Assembly (NCBI RefSeq): GCF_010500915.1
Contig: NZ_JAAAWP010000001.1
Location: forward strand, 248,001 to 312,000
Reading direction: 5' to 3'
DNA length: 64,000 nucleotides
Origin: Alteromonas hispanica
Lineage (GTDB): Bacteria; Pseudomonadota; Gammaproteobacteria; Enterobacterales; Alteromonadaceae
The notes beneath the pieces are model-generated. The model ran no database searches. It was not told where the DNA came from and saw nothing but the letters and a program-made list of their open reading frames with translations. Below, piece after piece: positions 1-9,087 of this stretch. The position numbers and the translations under genes were made by a program. Position 1 is the stretch's first letter. Each line of letters begins with the position of its first letter.

Positions 1-1
1 C

Positions 2-568
2 GCTCCCGACAAGGCCCACCCTGGCGTAAGTATTGGCTGCGACAATTACCAAGGCGGTCACAGCATTACCGAGCACCTCATATCGTTGGGTAAAAAAACC
101 TTCGCGTTTATTGGCGACAATGGCGAGCACGCACCTGAATTTATGGCTCGTTATAAAGGTTATGAAGACGCGCTAAAACAACATAATTTAAATGAGTGTA
201 GCGTTCAAAGAAATGCGATTTCTACCGAAGACGACGGTTCAGATGCAGTTAAATCGCTTATTGAGTGCGATGAACTTCCCGAAGCAATTGTGTGTGCCTC
301 AGACTTAATTGCCATGGGGGCTCTTCGAGCGCTGCGGCGAGCTAACATCTCTGTGCCTAATGATGTTGCAGTGGTGGGCTATGACAATATTGCCGTTTCT
401 GCATACACGACCCCCGCACTCTCAACCGTGCAACAAAATACAAAGTTAGCAGGCGAATTGCTTGTCGATACGTTGTTAAAAGCCATTAACAACGAGCGGG
501 TTGAAGATTACCTGATGCCTGCAGAAGTGATAATTCGACAATCGTGTGGAAACGAAAGTGGCGCTTAA
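2..568 (+). CDS. LacI-family transcriptional regulator, 5'-truncated by window edge
   Basis: The reading frame is open from base 2, so the DNA-binding helix-turn-helix and the true start lie outside the window; only the last 188 codons are visible. What remains is the periplasmic-binding-protein-like effector domain: a conserved stretch around GKKTFAFIGD, then IVCASDLIAMGALRAL, and a C-terminal VAVVGYDNIAVSAYTTPALSTV that matches the 'GFDD....PxLTTV' block of LacI/GalR proteins. In this family the domain binds a sugar and controls operator binding. It faces a GH13 amylase gene tail to tail and sits at the edge of a starch-use region with four identical LacI-like operators, so a maltose/maltodextrin regulator is likely; this is inference from context. 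Family call is firm, ligand is not. Confidence 0.9.
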   Translation, partial: APDKAHPGVSIGCDNYQGGHSITEHLISLGKKTFAFIGDNGEHAPEFMARYKGYEDALKQHNLNECSVQRNAISTEDDGSDAVKSLIECDELPEAIVCASDLIAMGALRALRRANISVPNDVAVVGYDNIAVSAYTTPALSTVQQNTKLAGELLVDTLLKAINNERVEDYLMPAEVIIRQSCGNESGA

Positions 569-586
569 TCAAGCGCCACTTTATTT
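555..586 (+). terminator. Rho-independent terminator of the LacI-family gene
   Basis: A perfect 12-bp stem (AAAGTGGCGCTT / AAGCGCCACTTT) with a 4-nt loop is followed by TTATTT-like sequence. It overlaps the stop codon of the regulator gene and may also stop the convergent amylase transcript. Confidence 0.8.
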
Positions 587-627
587 CGTTTATAAATTCT
601 TAAAGACAAGATTACTGAGAGTAAAAC

Positions 628-2370
628 TTACTGCCTCGACATTTGGAATGAGGCTGCTTTTAACAGTTCAGGCTGCGTAATCATCTCGTCTAACACCCAT
701 ACTTGAACGCCATTAGGCTCAACAGTTGTCGATAAAGACTCACCTTTTTCTACGCGTTTACGCTCACCGCTTATTTGCTCATGCCAATCGCCTTCTTGCA
801 TAAACTTTTTAACATTGAACACGCTGGGTCTATTGCCTTTGTTAAGCAAAACGAGTGCAGTTTGTTGAACCTCATCGGTGTTAAGAACTCGATAGAATGA
901 TGCTTGGTGACCAGAAAGCGAAACGTTCACTTGCAAACCTCGCTGCAATGCAGGGGTTTGCTTACGCACATTAGCAATAGTGGTTAATGCTTGTTTGATT
1001 GGGTGCGCCTTTGCTGCTTCTATTCGCTTCTGGCCGAAATAGTTTCGATTACCGGCATGTTCTGCAGTGCCTCTCATAAACCCTATCTCAGATCCCATGT
1101 AAACCACAGGAATACCTCGCACGGTAAATAGCCAATTGTGGGCATTGATGAACCCTTCATCAGTGGCATTCATACGAGCCATATCGTGATTATCATAAAA
1201 CGTAGTTAAGTCATAAACATTTTTGTAAGGGCCATGGGTGAGATGTAATACCTCTTCCATTTCTGAAAAATCACTGTCGAGTGGGTTTTCAAACACCGAT
1301 AGCATGGCTTTTTGCATCGGGAAATCGAGAACGCTGATAGCACCATTTTTGTCCAGAGTATGCTGGGCAATATTACTCGCGGAGTAATCAAAACTCTCCC
1401 CAAACATAAAAAAGTCTGGGCGCTCGCTGCGGATCCTATCTGATGCTTCACGCCAAAATGCATGCGGTACGTGTCTTATTGTATCTATGCGAAACGCATC
1501 TGCGCCTTGGGAAATCCAGTAAAGGTAACTATTTATTAAATAGTCTCTTACCGCTGGGTTTTCATCATCTAAATTAGATAATTTAACCAAGTCTGGGTAG
1601 TCATGGAAAAAACTGTGCAAAGGGTTGTTTTCTGGGTCAAGCTGCTCTGGATTAAGGTTTTGATGATCGGCCACAAGCCTTCCGTCTTTGTCATAAAGTT
1701 CACCATAACCCGGCAAATCCTCGTCCATGGTAAAACTTGGCGAGCCATGATTTGCAACGATATCGAACACTGACTTCAAACCCAGCTTACGCATTTGAGA
1801 TGTATACTCTTTTACGCTCAGGTCATCGCTTACCAAGTGTTCGTCTGGTTTATAGAAGTTGGACGCCCAATAACCGTGATAACCGGTTTTTCCTCCGTCT
1901 TTAAACGCACCGCCGTAAGTTATTTGCTCATCACCATTAAATGCATAATCCGGATTATCGTGAACAGGTGTCATCCAAACCGCAGTGAAGCCCATATTGG
2001 CAATATACTCCGCGTTTTTGACTATGCCCTTTAAATCGCCGCCCATATAACCAACATAGGCTTTTTTACCATCAGGGCCTTCGAGGGGAAGTTGCCACGT
2101 GGGGTGCTCACCGCCCTGATTTTCATAATTATTTGTTTTGTCACCATCGACAAAACGATCAGTAACAACGAAATATACGGCCTCGCTCGCAAATGGTGTT
2201 GTTGTGCCCGCAATGAAAGAGCTTTCGTCGCTGCTGAAAGTGTTAATGCTCTTTGAATGCGCACCGGCATGAGTCGTAACAACATCACTGTTCACCATGC
2301 TATTGTTAGAACACCCAGTAACAAATAGTGCAGTTAATGTAAGAGCAAAAATATTTGGTTTAAACGCCAT
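628..2370 (-). CDS. GH13 alpha-amylase family lipoprotein
   Basis: This is a secreted glycoside hydrolase of family 13, expected to cut alpha-1,4 bonds in starch or maltodextrins. The start at 2370 gives a lipoprotein signal (LFVTGC, lipidated Cys20), and a GAGGGAG ribosome site lies 9 nt before this ATG; a longer upstream frame is rejected. The four GH13 blocks are present: DIVANH (residues 203-208), AFRIDTIRH with nucleophile D296 and H300, FGE with acid/base E325, and DNHD ending at D396. Length is 580 residues. Its start overlaps the end of the MFS gene by 11 bp, so the two are probably translationally coupled in an operon led by cyclomaltodextrinase. Exact product specificity (amylase, maltogenic, CDase-like) cannot be read from sequence alone. 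Confidence 0.9.
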   Translation of the reverse strand: MAFKPNIFALTLTALFVTGCSNNSMVNSDVVTTHAGAHSKSINTFSSDESSFIAGTTTPFASEAVYFVVTDRFVDGDKTNNYENQGGEHPTWQLPLEGPDGKKAYVGYMGGDLKGIVKNAEYIANMGFTAVWMTPVHDNPDYAFNGDEQITYGGAFKDGGKTGYHGYWASNFYKPDEHLVSDDLSVKEYTSQMRKLGLKSVFDIVANHGSPSFTMDEDLPGYGELYDKDGRLVADHQNLNPEQLDPENNPLHSFFHDYPDLVKLSNLDDENPAVRDYLINSYLYWISQGADAFRIDTIRHVPHAFWREASDRIRSERPDFFMFGESFDYSASNIAQHTLDKNGAISVLDFPMQKAMLSVFENPLDSDFSEMEEVLHLTHGPYKNVYDLTTFYDNHDMARMNATDEGFINAHNWLFTVRGIPVVYMGSEIGFMRGTAEHAGNRNYFGQKRIEAAKAHPIKQALTTIANVRKQTPALQRGLQVNVSLSGHQASFYRVLNTDEVQQTALVLLNKGNRPSVFNVKKFMQEGDWHEQISGERKRVEKGESLSTTVEPNGVQVWVLDEMITQPELLKAASFQMSRQ

Positions 2371-3853
2371 CGGTAATAACTCCCTCTTCTTGCGCAATAT
2401 CACTGGTATCAGCTTCTTTGACAAAAAATACCGATAACGCGCCTATCATCATTGAAATACCTGCTACCACAATAATGTATTTGGCATCGTTGTCGAATAC
2501 GCTACTTAATATCCAACCTGCTGTTAACCCTGAAACAATTTGAGGAGCCGCTACGGTAAAGTTGAAAATGCCCATATAAACCCCTGTTTTATCTGCAGGT
2601 AACGCACCTGCTAACATGGCATATGGCATGGCAAGAATAGCCGCCCAGGCAATACCGACACCTACCATAGGAATCAATAGCTTAACTGCACCGAGAGGCA
2701 CGGTAACTTCTGTGATCAATAAATTTACGTTTACCATGGTTAAGTCTTGGAAAAATAAAAAGCTGATGTAACTTAATCCACCTAATGCAAGAGCGCCTGC
2801 ATAGATGGTTTTACGTCCGAATTTATCAGCGAGTTTGGCAAGGAAAATTGAAAAAATAGCGGCAAATACAGAGTAGGCAGCAAATAAAATACCCACCCAA
2901 TCGCCTGCGGCACCTTTGGCCATTACGATAGCTTCGGGCACCATAGGTGCGGCCGCAATATATGCTGGATCAAACCACTGTTTGTCTACATTCCAGATGT
3001 GTTGAGTAATAGCTGGTGTGGTGTATACCCACATAATAAATAAAGCAAACCATGAAAAGAATTGCACCACTGCAAGTTGTTTCATAGTTTTAGGCATAGT
3101 GGCCACTAGCTTGAAGAATTCCGCCAGGCGCTGGCTCAAAGGCGCTTTTTTCTCTTGAATACGAGTTTGCCCTACCGCTAAGCCTTTATACTGATTATAT
3201 TGCTCTGGCGAGTATTCTTTGGTTCTTATTACCGTCCAAATTACCGTGCCTAATAATACAGTCGCACCAATGTAGAATGCCCACATTACTGAGGGAGCAA
3301 CCTGCCCCATTTGCGCTGTATTTTCTAGCCCAACCACGTTGGTGAGAACAAAAGGAAGAATAGACCCAATTACTGCACCAATATTAATTAGCAAAGACTG
3401 AATAGAATACACTACGTTGCGTTGCGAGGGCGGTACCATGTCGGAGACTAGCGATCTAAACGGCTGAAAGCATACATTAAACGACGCATCCATCAGTGCC
3501 ACCATCAACGCCCCCATCAACATGGGTGCGAGAAACGCCACGAATAACGGGGCGTTAGGTAACAGAATCATCCCCAATACTGCTGCAATAGCGCCTGCTA
3601 GAATAAATGGGCGGCGTCTCCCTAGACGATTCCACGTTCTATCTGATGCAGAACCAACAATAGGTTGCACTATAAGGCCCATAATAGGTGCCACTAGCCA
3701 GAAGAGAGAAAGGGAGTGAAGATCAGCGCCCAGGTCTGAAAGAATTCTACTTACATTTGCGTTTTGCAGGGCAAAACCAAATTGAACACCAAGGAAGCCG
3801 AAGCTGACATTCCAAATTTGCCAAAAAGAAAGGCGAGGTTGAGTTACTTGCAT
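2360..3853 (-). CDS. MFS sugar transporter, likely maltose/maltodextrin
   Basis: A 497-residue polytopic inner-membrane protein with about 12 hydrophobic segments. The N-terminal part (GFALQNANVSRIL, then PIVGSASDRTWNRLGRRRPF at about residues 63-83) resembles the SUT/SLC45-like disaccharide carriers of the major facilitator superfamily, including the SDR..GRRRPF loop between helices 2 and 3. Carriers of this type are often found in TonB-receptor-based maltose loci of Proteobacteria and bring maltose into the cytoplasm. It lies 40 bp downstream of the cyclomaltodextrinase gene and overlaps the next amylase gene, so a three-gene operon is likely. Substrate is inferred from neighbours. Confidence 0.85.
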   Translation of the reverse strand: MQVTQPRLSFWQIWNVSFGFLGVQFGFALQNANVSRILSDLGADLHSLSLFWLVAPIMGLIVQPIVGSASDRTWNRLGRRRPFILAGAIAAVLGMILLPNAPLFVAFLAPMLMGALMVALMDASFNVCFQPFRSLVSDMVPPSQRNVVYSIQSLLINIGAVIGSILPFVLTNVVGLENTAQMGQVAPSVMWAFYIGATVLLGTVIWTVIRTKEYSPEQYNQYKGLAVGQTRIQEKKAPLSQRLAEFFKLVATMPKTMKQLAVVQFFSWFALFIMWVYTTPAITQHIWNVDKQWFDPAYIAAAPMVPEAIVMAKGAAGDWVGILFAAYSVFAAIFSIFLAKLADKFGRKTIYAGALALGGLSYISFLFFQDLTMVNVNLLITEVTVPLGAVKLLIPMVGVGIAWAAILAMPYAMLAGALPADKTGVYMGIFNFTVAAPQIVSGLTAGWILSSVFDNDAKYIIVVAGISMMIGALSVFFVKEADTSDIAQEEGVITDGV

Positions 3854-3893
3854 AGTTTGCTCTATTTATTGTTTTTAAATTAATTGAATACGA

Positions 3894-5801
3894 TCATTTC
3901 ACAATGAATACGCTTGCAGACATAGCCGGTAAGCTAATCGTGTCTGTTGCTTCAAATGTTTTACCGTCACTCACTCGAGTTAAGGTTTGTCCTTCTTTCA
4001 GCATCTCTGTGAAAGATGTTAAAGATAACTCTACAGATTCTTTACTGAGAGCCACCATGATTTTTTCGGAATTCTTATCCGTGCTATCAGCGGTGCGGAA
4101 ATAGGTGTAAACACCGTCAACGGGCGCGTAGTGTTTTAACTTACCTTGAAATAGTTGCGGGTATGTTTGACGCAGCTGTAATAAGGCTTTAATGCGCTGC
4201 TGAGCCCAACGTTCATCGCTATTGAGCCCTTTACCCGTAAAGGCGTTTTTATCACTATCTGAATGCCACCCGCCTGGGAAATCAGAGCGTATAATGCCGT
4301 GGTCATCACTGCCTTCGTTACCCATTAGAATTTCCGTTCCGTAAAAAACTTGTGGGATCCCTCGGGTTGTAAGCAATAAAGTCATCGCCATATTCCACTT
4401 GGCTTTATCGTGTCCAAGTTGCGTATAGATTCTGCTCATATCATGATTATCGGGAAAGATAACCAGGTTGTTCGGGTCGCCATATAAAAAGTCGGTAGCC
4501 AGGGTTTCATAAACACTAATAAAACCAGAGTTCCAACTTTCATCACTGTTTAATGCTTTAACAACGGCAGCCTGCAATGGAAAATCCATCACTGATGGAA
4601 GCGCGCTATCATAGTCATCGTGGCGCTGACTACCCGCTTGCCAATAGGCCGTGATTGCAGGGTTTACAGACCATTCTTCACCCACGATATTAAAGTTAGG
4701 GTATTCGTCCATTAAGCGATTTGTCCATTCACTTAGAAATACTTTATCTGGATAAGAGTATGTATCTACACGAATACCGCTTAAACCTGCAGTCTCTACC
4801 CACCAAATAGCATTTTGAACTAAATAATTGGCCAAGTGTGGATTACGTTGATTTAAATCTGGCATGGTAGGCACAAACCACCCATCGCTAAACCTTTTGA
4901 TATCGCTTTCTATGGCATGAGGGTCGTGCAGAGACTCTCGTTTGTGGGTGGTGCCGACGAATTTTCCTTCATTATTGATCCAATCCTTTGATGGCGTATC
5001 TTCCATCCACTTATGATTACTACCGATGTGATTAAGCACCATATCCATGATAACGCCAACCCCTTCGGATTTTGCTTGTTCACTGAACTCTATAAAGGCG
5101 TCATTAGAGCCAAAGCGCGGGTCAATGTTGTAGTAATCTGTGGTTGAATAGCCGTGGTAGCTGTACTTATCCATCGCATTTTCAAGCAAAGGCATTGTCC
5201 AAATCTGCGTGAAGCCCATGCTTTTAATGTAATCAAGGTTGTCCATAATACCTTGGATATCGCCGCCATGACGGCCACCTTTTAATTGGCGGTCTACCTT
5301 ATCTTGATAACCGTCAACGTTATCATTTGCGGTATTGCCATTTGCAAAGCGGTCAGGTGCAATCAGGTAGATAGCGTCTTTTGGCCCGAAGCCTTTTCTC
5401 GACGCAGAGCCTTCTTTGCGTTTATCAAGCGAGTAATGAAGCCTTCGATAGCTCCCATCATTGTCGGTCAACGTAAGCGTAAAATCTTGCGCTCGAGCCC
5501 CCGAAATATCGAGCGTTACAAAAAGATAGTTTTCACTATCTAATGCGTTAACTCGACTAATTGTTGCTTTGCCTTTATCAATAGAAACGGTGTCATCAGC
5601 TACACCTTCACCGTAAATCATCAACTCCACTTCAGGATGTTGCATGCCCGCCCACCAGTTAGGGGGATACACTTCAAGTTCACTTTGTTGTAATGCGTTA
5701 ACCGGCGCTGCTACCAATAATACAACCGAAGTGAGAAGCAACGGCAATGCGCGATAGCGATTTAGAAGGAAAGCATGGCTTACGCTGTTAAAATTAAACA
5801 C
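3894..5801 (-). CDS. Cyclomaltodextrinase-like GH13 enzyme with N- and C-terminal Cyc-maltodext domains
   Basis: A 635-residue GH13 enzyme with a Sec-type signal (hydrophobic residues about 19-34, cleavage probably after VNA). The N-terminal module has PPNWWAGM (residues 46-53), the hallmark of the cyclomaltodextrinase N-domain seen in the Flavobacterium enzyme. GH13 blocks: DMVLNH (253-258), GIRVD (nucleophile D346), VGE (acid/base E375) and DNHD (454). It should linearise cyclodextrins and trim maltodextrins, probably in the periplasm. The start chosen is GTG at 5801; an out-of-frame ATG overlaps it and there is no strong ribosome site, so the exact start is uncertain. It is the first gene of an operon with the MFS carrier and an amylase, and has an operator and promoter just upstream. 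Confidence 0.9.
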   Translation of the reverse strand: MFNFNSVSHAFLLNRYRALPLLLTSVVLLVAAPVNALQQSELEVYPPNWWAGMQHPEVELMIYGEGVADDTVSIDKGKATISRVNALDSENYLFVTLDISGARAQDFTLTLTDNDGSYRRLHYSLDKRKEGSASRKGFGPKDAIYLIAPDRFANGNTANDNVDGYQDKVDRQLKGGRHGGDIQGIMDNLDYIKSMGFTQIWTMPLLENAMDKYSYHGYSTTDYYNIDPRFGSNDAFIEFSEQAKSEGVGVIMDMVLNHIGSNHKWMEDTPSKDWINNEGKFVGTTHKRESLHDPHAIESDIKRFSDGWFVPTMPDLNQRNPHLANYLVQNAIWWVETAGLSGIRVDTYSYPDKVFLSEWTNRLMDEYPNFNIVGEEWSVNPAITAYWQAGSQRHDDYDSALPSVMDFPLQAAVVKALNSDESWNSGFISVYETLATDFLYGDPNNLVIFPDNHDMSRIYTQLGHDKAKWNMAMTLLLTTRGIPQVFYGTEILMGNEGSDDHGIIRSDFPGGWHSDSDKNAFTGKGLNSDERWAQQRIKALLQLRQTYPQLFQGKLKHYAPVDGVYTYFRTADSTDKNSEKIMVALSKESVELSLTSFTEMLKEGQTLTRVSDGKTFEATDTISLPAMSASVFIVK

Positions 5802-5847
5802 ATGAACACCAATGTTAATAATACGTTAAGTACAGAATCATATCGAG

Positions 5848-5876
5848 ATACTACCTTGTACACTTATTCATACCAA
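5848..5876 (-). promoter_or_regulatory. Predicted sigma-70 promoter of the cyclomaltodextrinase operon
   Basis: On the minus strand, TTGGTA (5871-5876) and TAGTAT (5848-5853) are separated by 17 bp. The -35 lies 5 bp downstream of the conserved 14-bp operator, and the expected 5' leader is about 40 nt. Prediction only. Confidence 0.55.
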
Positions 5877-5881
5877 CGCTC

Positions 5882-5895
5882 TGCATACGTATTCA
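5882..5895 (-). promoter_or_regulatory. LacI-type operator TGAATACGTATGCA, copy 1
   Basis: This 14-bp near-palindrome (core ATACGTAT) is identical at four places in the window, each time upstream of a starch-use gene and in the same orientation. The central CG and length are typical of LacI/GalR operators. It sits 5 bp upstream of the predicted -35 of the cyclomaltodextrinase operon. Confidence 0.8.
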
Positions 5896-6027
5896 CGAAG
5901 GGGTAGATAAAATAAGTGGCAAAACAAGTGATACACGCAACAAGTAGGATAAGTGAAAAATAGGTACGACAGTCATAGCCTTCAACGTCAAATGCCTGCA
6001 CTGGACCGGTGCAAAGAAAGGTGCTGC

Positions 6028-7971
6028 TTAAAAAGCAAACACCTTAGTTTCAAGGGCATCTAAGGTCATAATGGCACGGTAGTTAGCACCCTCCTGCTCA
6101 AGGGTTATCCCCTTGTGGGAGAGTAAAGGTTTAAGCGAAAGGTTGTTGCCTGACGCTTTTATTGCCGAGGCAGGCACTATAAGTGAAATAGGGCCTGAAG
6201 CGTTATCGCTAAAGTTAGCAATCACAATGAAACCCTGATCGTTCTCCTCTCGCACGAATGCAAACTGCTGTTCAGAGTAGGCAGAGTCTTTTTCGCTCAG
6301 GTTCAGGGCATGTAGACTTTTATAGCGACCATTGATAGCACTGTGTGTTGCGGCAATGTTCATGACATCTTTGTAAAAGCTGTGCAGCACTTTTTCTTCT
6401 TCTGTTGATTGCCCCGCATCAAATTTGCCGTTATTCATAAAACGCTGATGTGCTGGTACACCAGCATAGTCAAAAATTGTTGTGCGCGTTGGATCACCAA
6501 AACCGGTCTCTTCGCTGCCGTCTTCGCCAACATCCTGCCCAAAATAAAGTAAGGTTGGAGCGCTACTAATTAGTGCACTTACGGCTAGTGCAGGTTTTCC
6601 TTTTTCAGCGTCTCCCGTAAAGTCTGGGCTTGCTATGCGCTGTTCATCGTGGTTTTCTAAAAAATGCAGCATATGCGATGCAATATCAGCAACATCGTCA
6701 TGGACAGAAACGAGATCGCTCACCTTTCCCCTTCCCTGCATGATGGCTTTTAACGTATCGTAAAAACCTACCTTATCGTATAGATAGTCCATCTTTCCTG
6801 AATGTAAATAGTCGCGATATTTGCTGGGCTGATATACCTCTGCCAATAAAAATGCGTCTGGTCGCTTCTGCTTTATACTACTATTCAAAAACGACCAAAA
6901 TTCTACGGGAACCATCTCGGCCATATCATAACGAAACCCGTCAACACCTTTATCTAACCAATAGTGCGCAATGTCTCGAAATTTGTACCAAGAATTAGGA
7001 AGCGATTTATCTGCCCAAAACGCGGCGTGCTGTTGGTATGACAAATTTGCATATTCAGCTGGAAGTGTTGGAAAGTCGTAGCTACCGTCGGGTTTTACAC
7101 CATAGTTAATTTTAACCGTTTCATACCAATCGTTTATATCAGGCTTAGGTGCCCGCGCTCCGTTACCGGTCCATTTAGCAGGAAATTCCTCGAACTTCCC
7201 GTCTAATAGAGCGTGTTGCTCTCCGCCTAGCGGTTTATAATCTGGTGAAGTTGGGACTTGAAACGGTTCATCTACAACATAATAAAAATTATTATCACGT
7301 GCATAAGTGACTGTTGTATCGTCGTTCTCTCCAAAGTTACTATGGCCTTCTGGCATCGACAATGACTCATAGCGCCTAGCCACATGGTTAGGAACGATAT
7401 CAATAATAACTTTCATTCCCGCTTCATGCGTTCGGGAAATAAGGGCTTCGAATTCCTCTAAACGCTGGTTTGGATCTTCGGCAAGGTCGGGATTAACGTT
7501 GTAATAATCTTTAACAGCGTAAGGTGAACCTGCGCGGCCTTTTACAACATCTGGATCATCATTGGAAATCCCAAACTCGGTATAGTCGTTAATCACTGCA
7601 TGATGAGGAACACCGGTATACCACACATGACTTGTACCCAGCGCTTTTATACTGGCAAGGGCCGTAACTGTTATATCATTAAACTTTCCAACACCATTTT
7701 CATCAATGGTCCCCCAAGGCACATTGGCGGTATTTTTGTTACCGTATAGACGAGTAAAAAGCTGATAAACCACCGGCTTGCCTTGGTTTAATGAGTCACT
7801 CGTTTCATGTTCATTAGTGTGGATTGAGATTTGATTATCGCCCTGTTTATTGGCATTTTTGTTGCTGATATTTTTGTTGCTAATAACATTCGTATCTGAA
7901 CACGCGAAAATACTCGTTAGCATAACAGCAATTGCGAAAGATTTAGTAGATGAAGGTGTGATAGTCGGCAT
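6028..7971 (-). CDS. GH13 alpha-amylase family lipoprotein, second copy type
   Basis: A 647-residue GH13 enzyme with a lipoprotein signal (TSIFAC, Cys24) and an Asn/Lys-rich linker after it, so it is probably anchored in the outer membrane. GH13 blocks: DIVPNH (191-196), GFRYD (nucleophile D349), LLAEV (acid/base E378) and ENHDEQR (D442). A long insertion (about 200-320) lies between blocks I and II. It is only distantly like the other two small GH13 enzymes here, so it probably has a different product range. It has its own operator and a weak promoter in the 106 bp before it, and is separated from the cyclomaltodextrinase operon by about 230 bp. Function is alpha-glucan cleavage; exact specificity unknown. 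Confidence 0.88.
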   Translation of the reverse strand: MPTITPSSTKSFAIAVMLTSIFACSDTNVISNKNISNKNANKQGDNQISIHTNEHETSDSLNQGKPVVYQLFTRLYGNKNTANVPWGTIDENGVGKFNDITVTALASIKALGTSHVWYTGVPHHAVINDYTEFGISNDDPDVVKGRAGSPYAVKDYYNVNPDLAEDPNQRLEEFEALISRTHEAGMKVIIDIVPNHVARRYESLSMPEGHSNFGENDDTTVTYARDNNFYYVVDEPFQVPTSPDYKPLGGEQHALLDGKFEEFPAKWTGNGARAPKPDINDWYETVKINYGVKPDGSYDFPTLPAEYANLSYQQHAAFWADKSLPNSWYKFRDIAHYWLDKGVDGFRYDMAEMVPVEFWSFLNSSIKQKRPDAFLLAEVYQPSKYRDYLHSGKMDYLYDKVGFYDTLKAIMQGRGKVSDLVSVHDDVADIASHMLHFLENHDEQRIASPDFTGDAEKGKPALAVSALISSAPTLLYFGQDVGEDGSEETGFGDPTRTTIFDYAGVPAHQRFMNNGKFDAGQSTEEEKVLHSFYKDVMNIAATHSAINGRYKSLHALNLSEKDSAYSEQQFAFVREENDQGFIVIANFSDNASGPISLIVPASAIKASGNNLSLKPLLSHKGITLEQEGANYRAIMTLDALETKVFAF

Positions 7972-7998
7972 TCGTGCATCTTTAGTTGTCAGTGAATG

Positions 7999-8028
7999 CC
8001 GATAGGATACGCGTTAACGTATTGTTAA
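7999..8028 (-). promoter_or_regulatory. Possible promoter of the second amylase gene
   Basis: On the minus strand, TTAACA (8023-8028) and a weak TATCGG (7999-8004) are 18 bp apart. The -35 lies 6 bp downstream of operator copy 2. The weak -10 makes this the least certain of the four promoters. Confidence 0.35.
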
Positions 8029-8034
8029 AAAACA

Positions 8035-8048
8035 TGCATACGTATTCA
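8035..8048 (-). promoter_or_regulatory. LacI-type operator TGAATACGTATGCA, copy 2
   Basis: Identical to copies 1, 3 and 4. It lies 64 bp upstream of the second GH13 lipoprotein gene and 30 bp past the end of the acyltransferase gene. Confidence 0.8.
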
Positions 8049-8077
8049 AAGCGTAAAAATCCGAAGAGTAGGTTTTT

Positions 8078-9049
8078 TTAAGCCGCTCTCGATACCTTAC
8101 TATCGCCAACACGTTGAAACACGGCGGAACTGCAGTCAATGTTTGCGTAATCCACTTTATTATCTAGCATGCTCATACCCAATGACATCTTTTGCAGACT
8201 CGGCTGCATAGTATCATGCACTTCGCGCTGAAATCGCTGTAACGTCTTGGATAGATCATTTTGAAAATCTGTTGACGATAAACGATAAGGCACTCGCTTA
8301 CCTTTAAAACTTATTGCTTCACCAACTTCATTAAAATGAATGCCAAATGCTTTCATTCGCCTCGCCAGCTTTGGCTCCATGAGTACGTAGGCATGAGACA
8401 TATTTAAATGAAGACAAACACTTGTGGCCATCAGATAAAGTGCAATGGATAAATAGGGAAAGTGTTCTAAGTTAAAGTCCAAGTTTTTGGATTGCTTTAT
8501 TTTATTCAGTTTTTTTCTTGGGAAGACTTTGGATTTGAACTGTCGCACGCGAAACTCTCGTGGTACCGCAAGACGTGATATTTCACATACTCCTTCGCTA
8601 GTTAAACTTGATGGTAACAATGAAGAACTGTTAAATGCATCAGAGAACTTTTCTTCTAATGGTAGCGAACCGTCTTCTTCCTTTGGCAAAACAAGCCTGA
8701 TAGTGCCAGCACATTCTCCTGTGGGAAGGTGCTTGATGTAACAGTTAATCGCTCTGTCATCATACTGGTCTATTTCTAGTGAAGAAGCTGTGGTTTGCTC
8801 AAACTTCATTTCTTCACAATAAACTTTATGGCGAGTTTTAAAAGAGACCTCTTTTTCATCATCATCATTAGCTACAACAAGTTGATAACGGCTGAAGAAA
8901 AACCGCACTATCTCCTCATCAAGAGAAGTTTCTTTTGACAATACGCGAGGTAAAAACGAAGGAATTCTTTTCATTTTTTCCGTTACTGAGCTTTTTAGTG
9001 CTCGCATTGCTTTTTTTGTTTTAATCTTCAACGCAAAACTCTCCCACAC
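8078..9049 (-). CDS. PEP-CTERM/exosortase-associated-type acyltransferase (GNAT/LuxI-like fold)
   Basis: A protein of up to 323 residues resembling the acyltransferase family often associated with PEP-CTERM/exosortase systems: a segment RHKVYCEEMKFE, a later GECAGTIRLVLP and CEISRLAVPREFR near residues 155-170. These are the conserved positions of GNAT/LuxI-like N-acyl transferases. No exosortase or PEP-CTERM gene is visible nearby, so it is an orphan here. The start is ambiguous: GTG at 9049 has no good ribosome site, while a TTG at 9031 follows GGGAGAG at good spacing, and an ATG lies at 9007. It starts 38 bp downstream of the methyltransferase gene and may share its transcript. Substrate unknown. 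Confidence 0.75.
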   Translation of the reverse strand: MWESFALKIKTKKAMRALKSSVTEKMKRIPSFLPRVLSKETSLDEEIVRFFFSRYQLVVANDDDEKEVSFKTRHKVYCEEMKFEQTTASSLEIDQYDDRAINCYIKHLPTGECAGTIRLVLPKEEDGSLPLEEKFSDAFNSSSLLPSSLTSEGVCEISRLAVPREFRVRQFKSKVFPRKKLNKIKQSKNLDFNLEHFPYLSIALYLMATSVCLHLNMSHAYVLMEPKLARRMKAFGIHFNEVGEAISFKGKRVPYRLSSTDFQNDLSKTLQRFQREVHDTMQPSLQKMSLGMSMLDNKVDYANIDCSSAVFQRVGDSKVSRAA

Positions 9050-9087
9050 TTTTTGTATTCAGTTAGCTTCCCGGCCTTTCTAAACAG

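Noticed and set aside
1206..2288. Several short minus-strand frames inside the first amylase gene
   Set aside because: They are out of phase with a clear GH13 gene and have no ribosome site or domain.
2371..2424. Upstream extension of the first amylase (MSKKLIPV... start)
   Set aside because: It would overlap more of the MFS gene and bury the lipoprotein signal; the start at 2370 has a GAGGGAG ribosome site.
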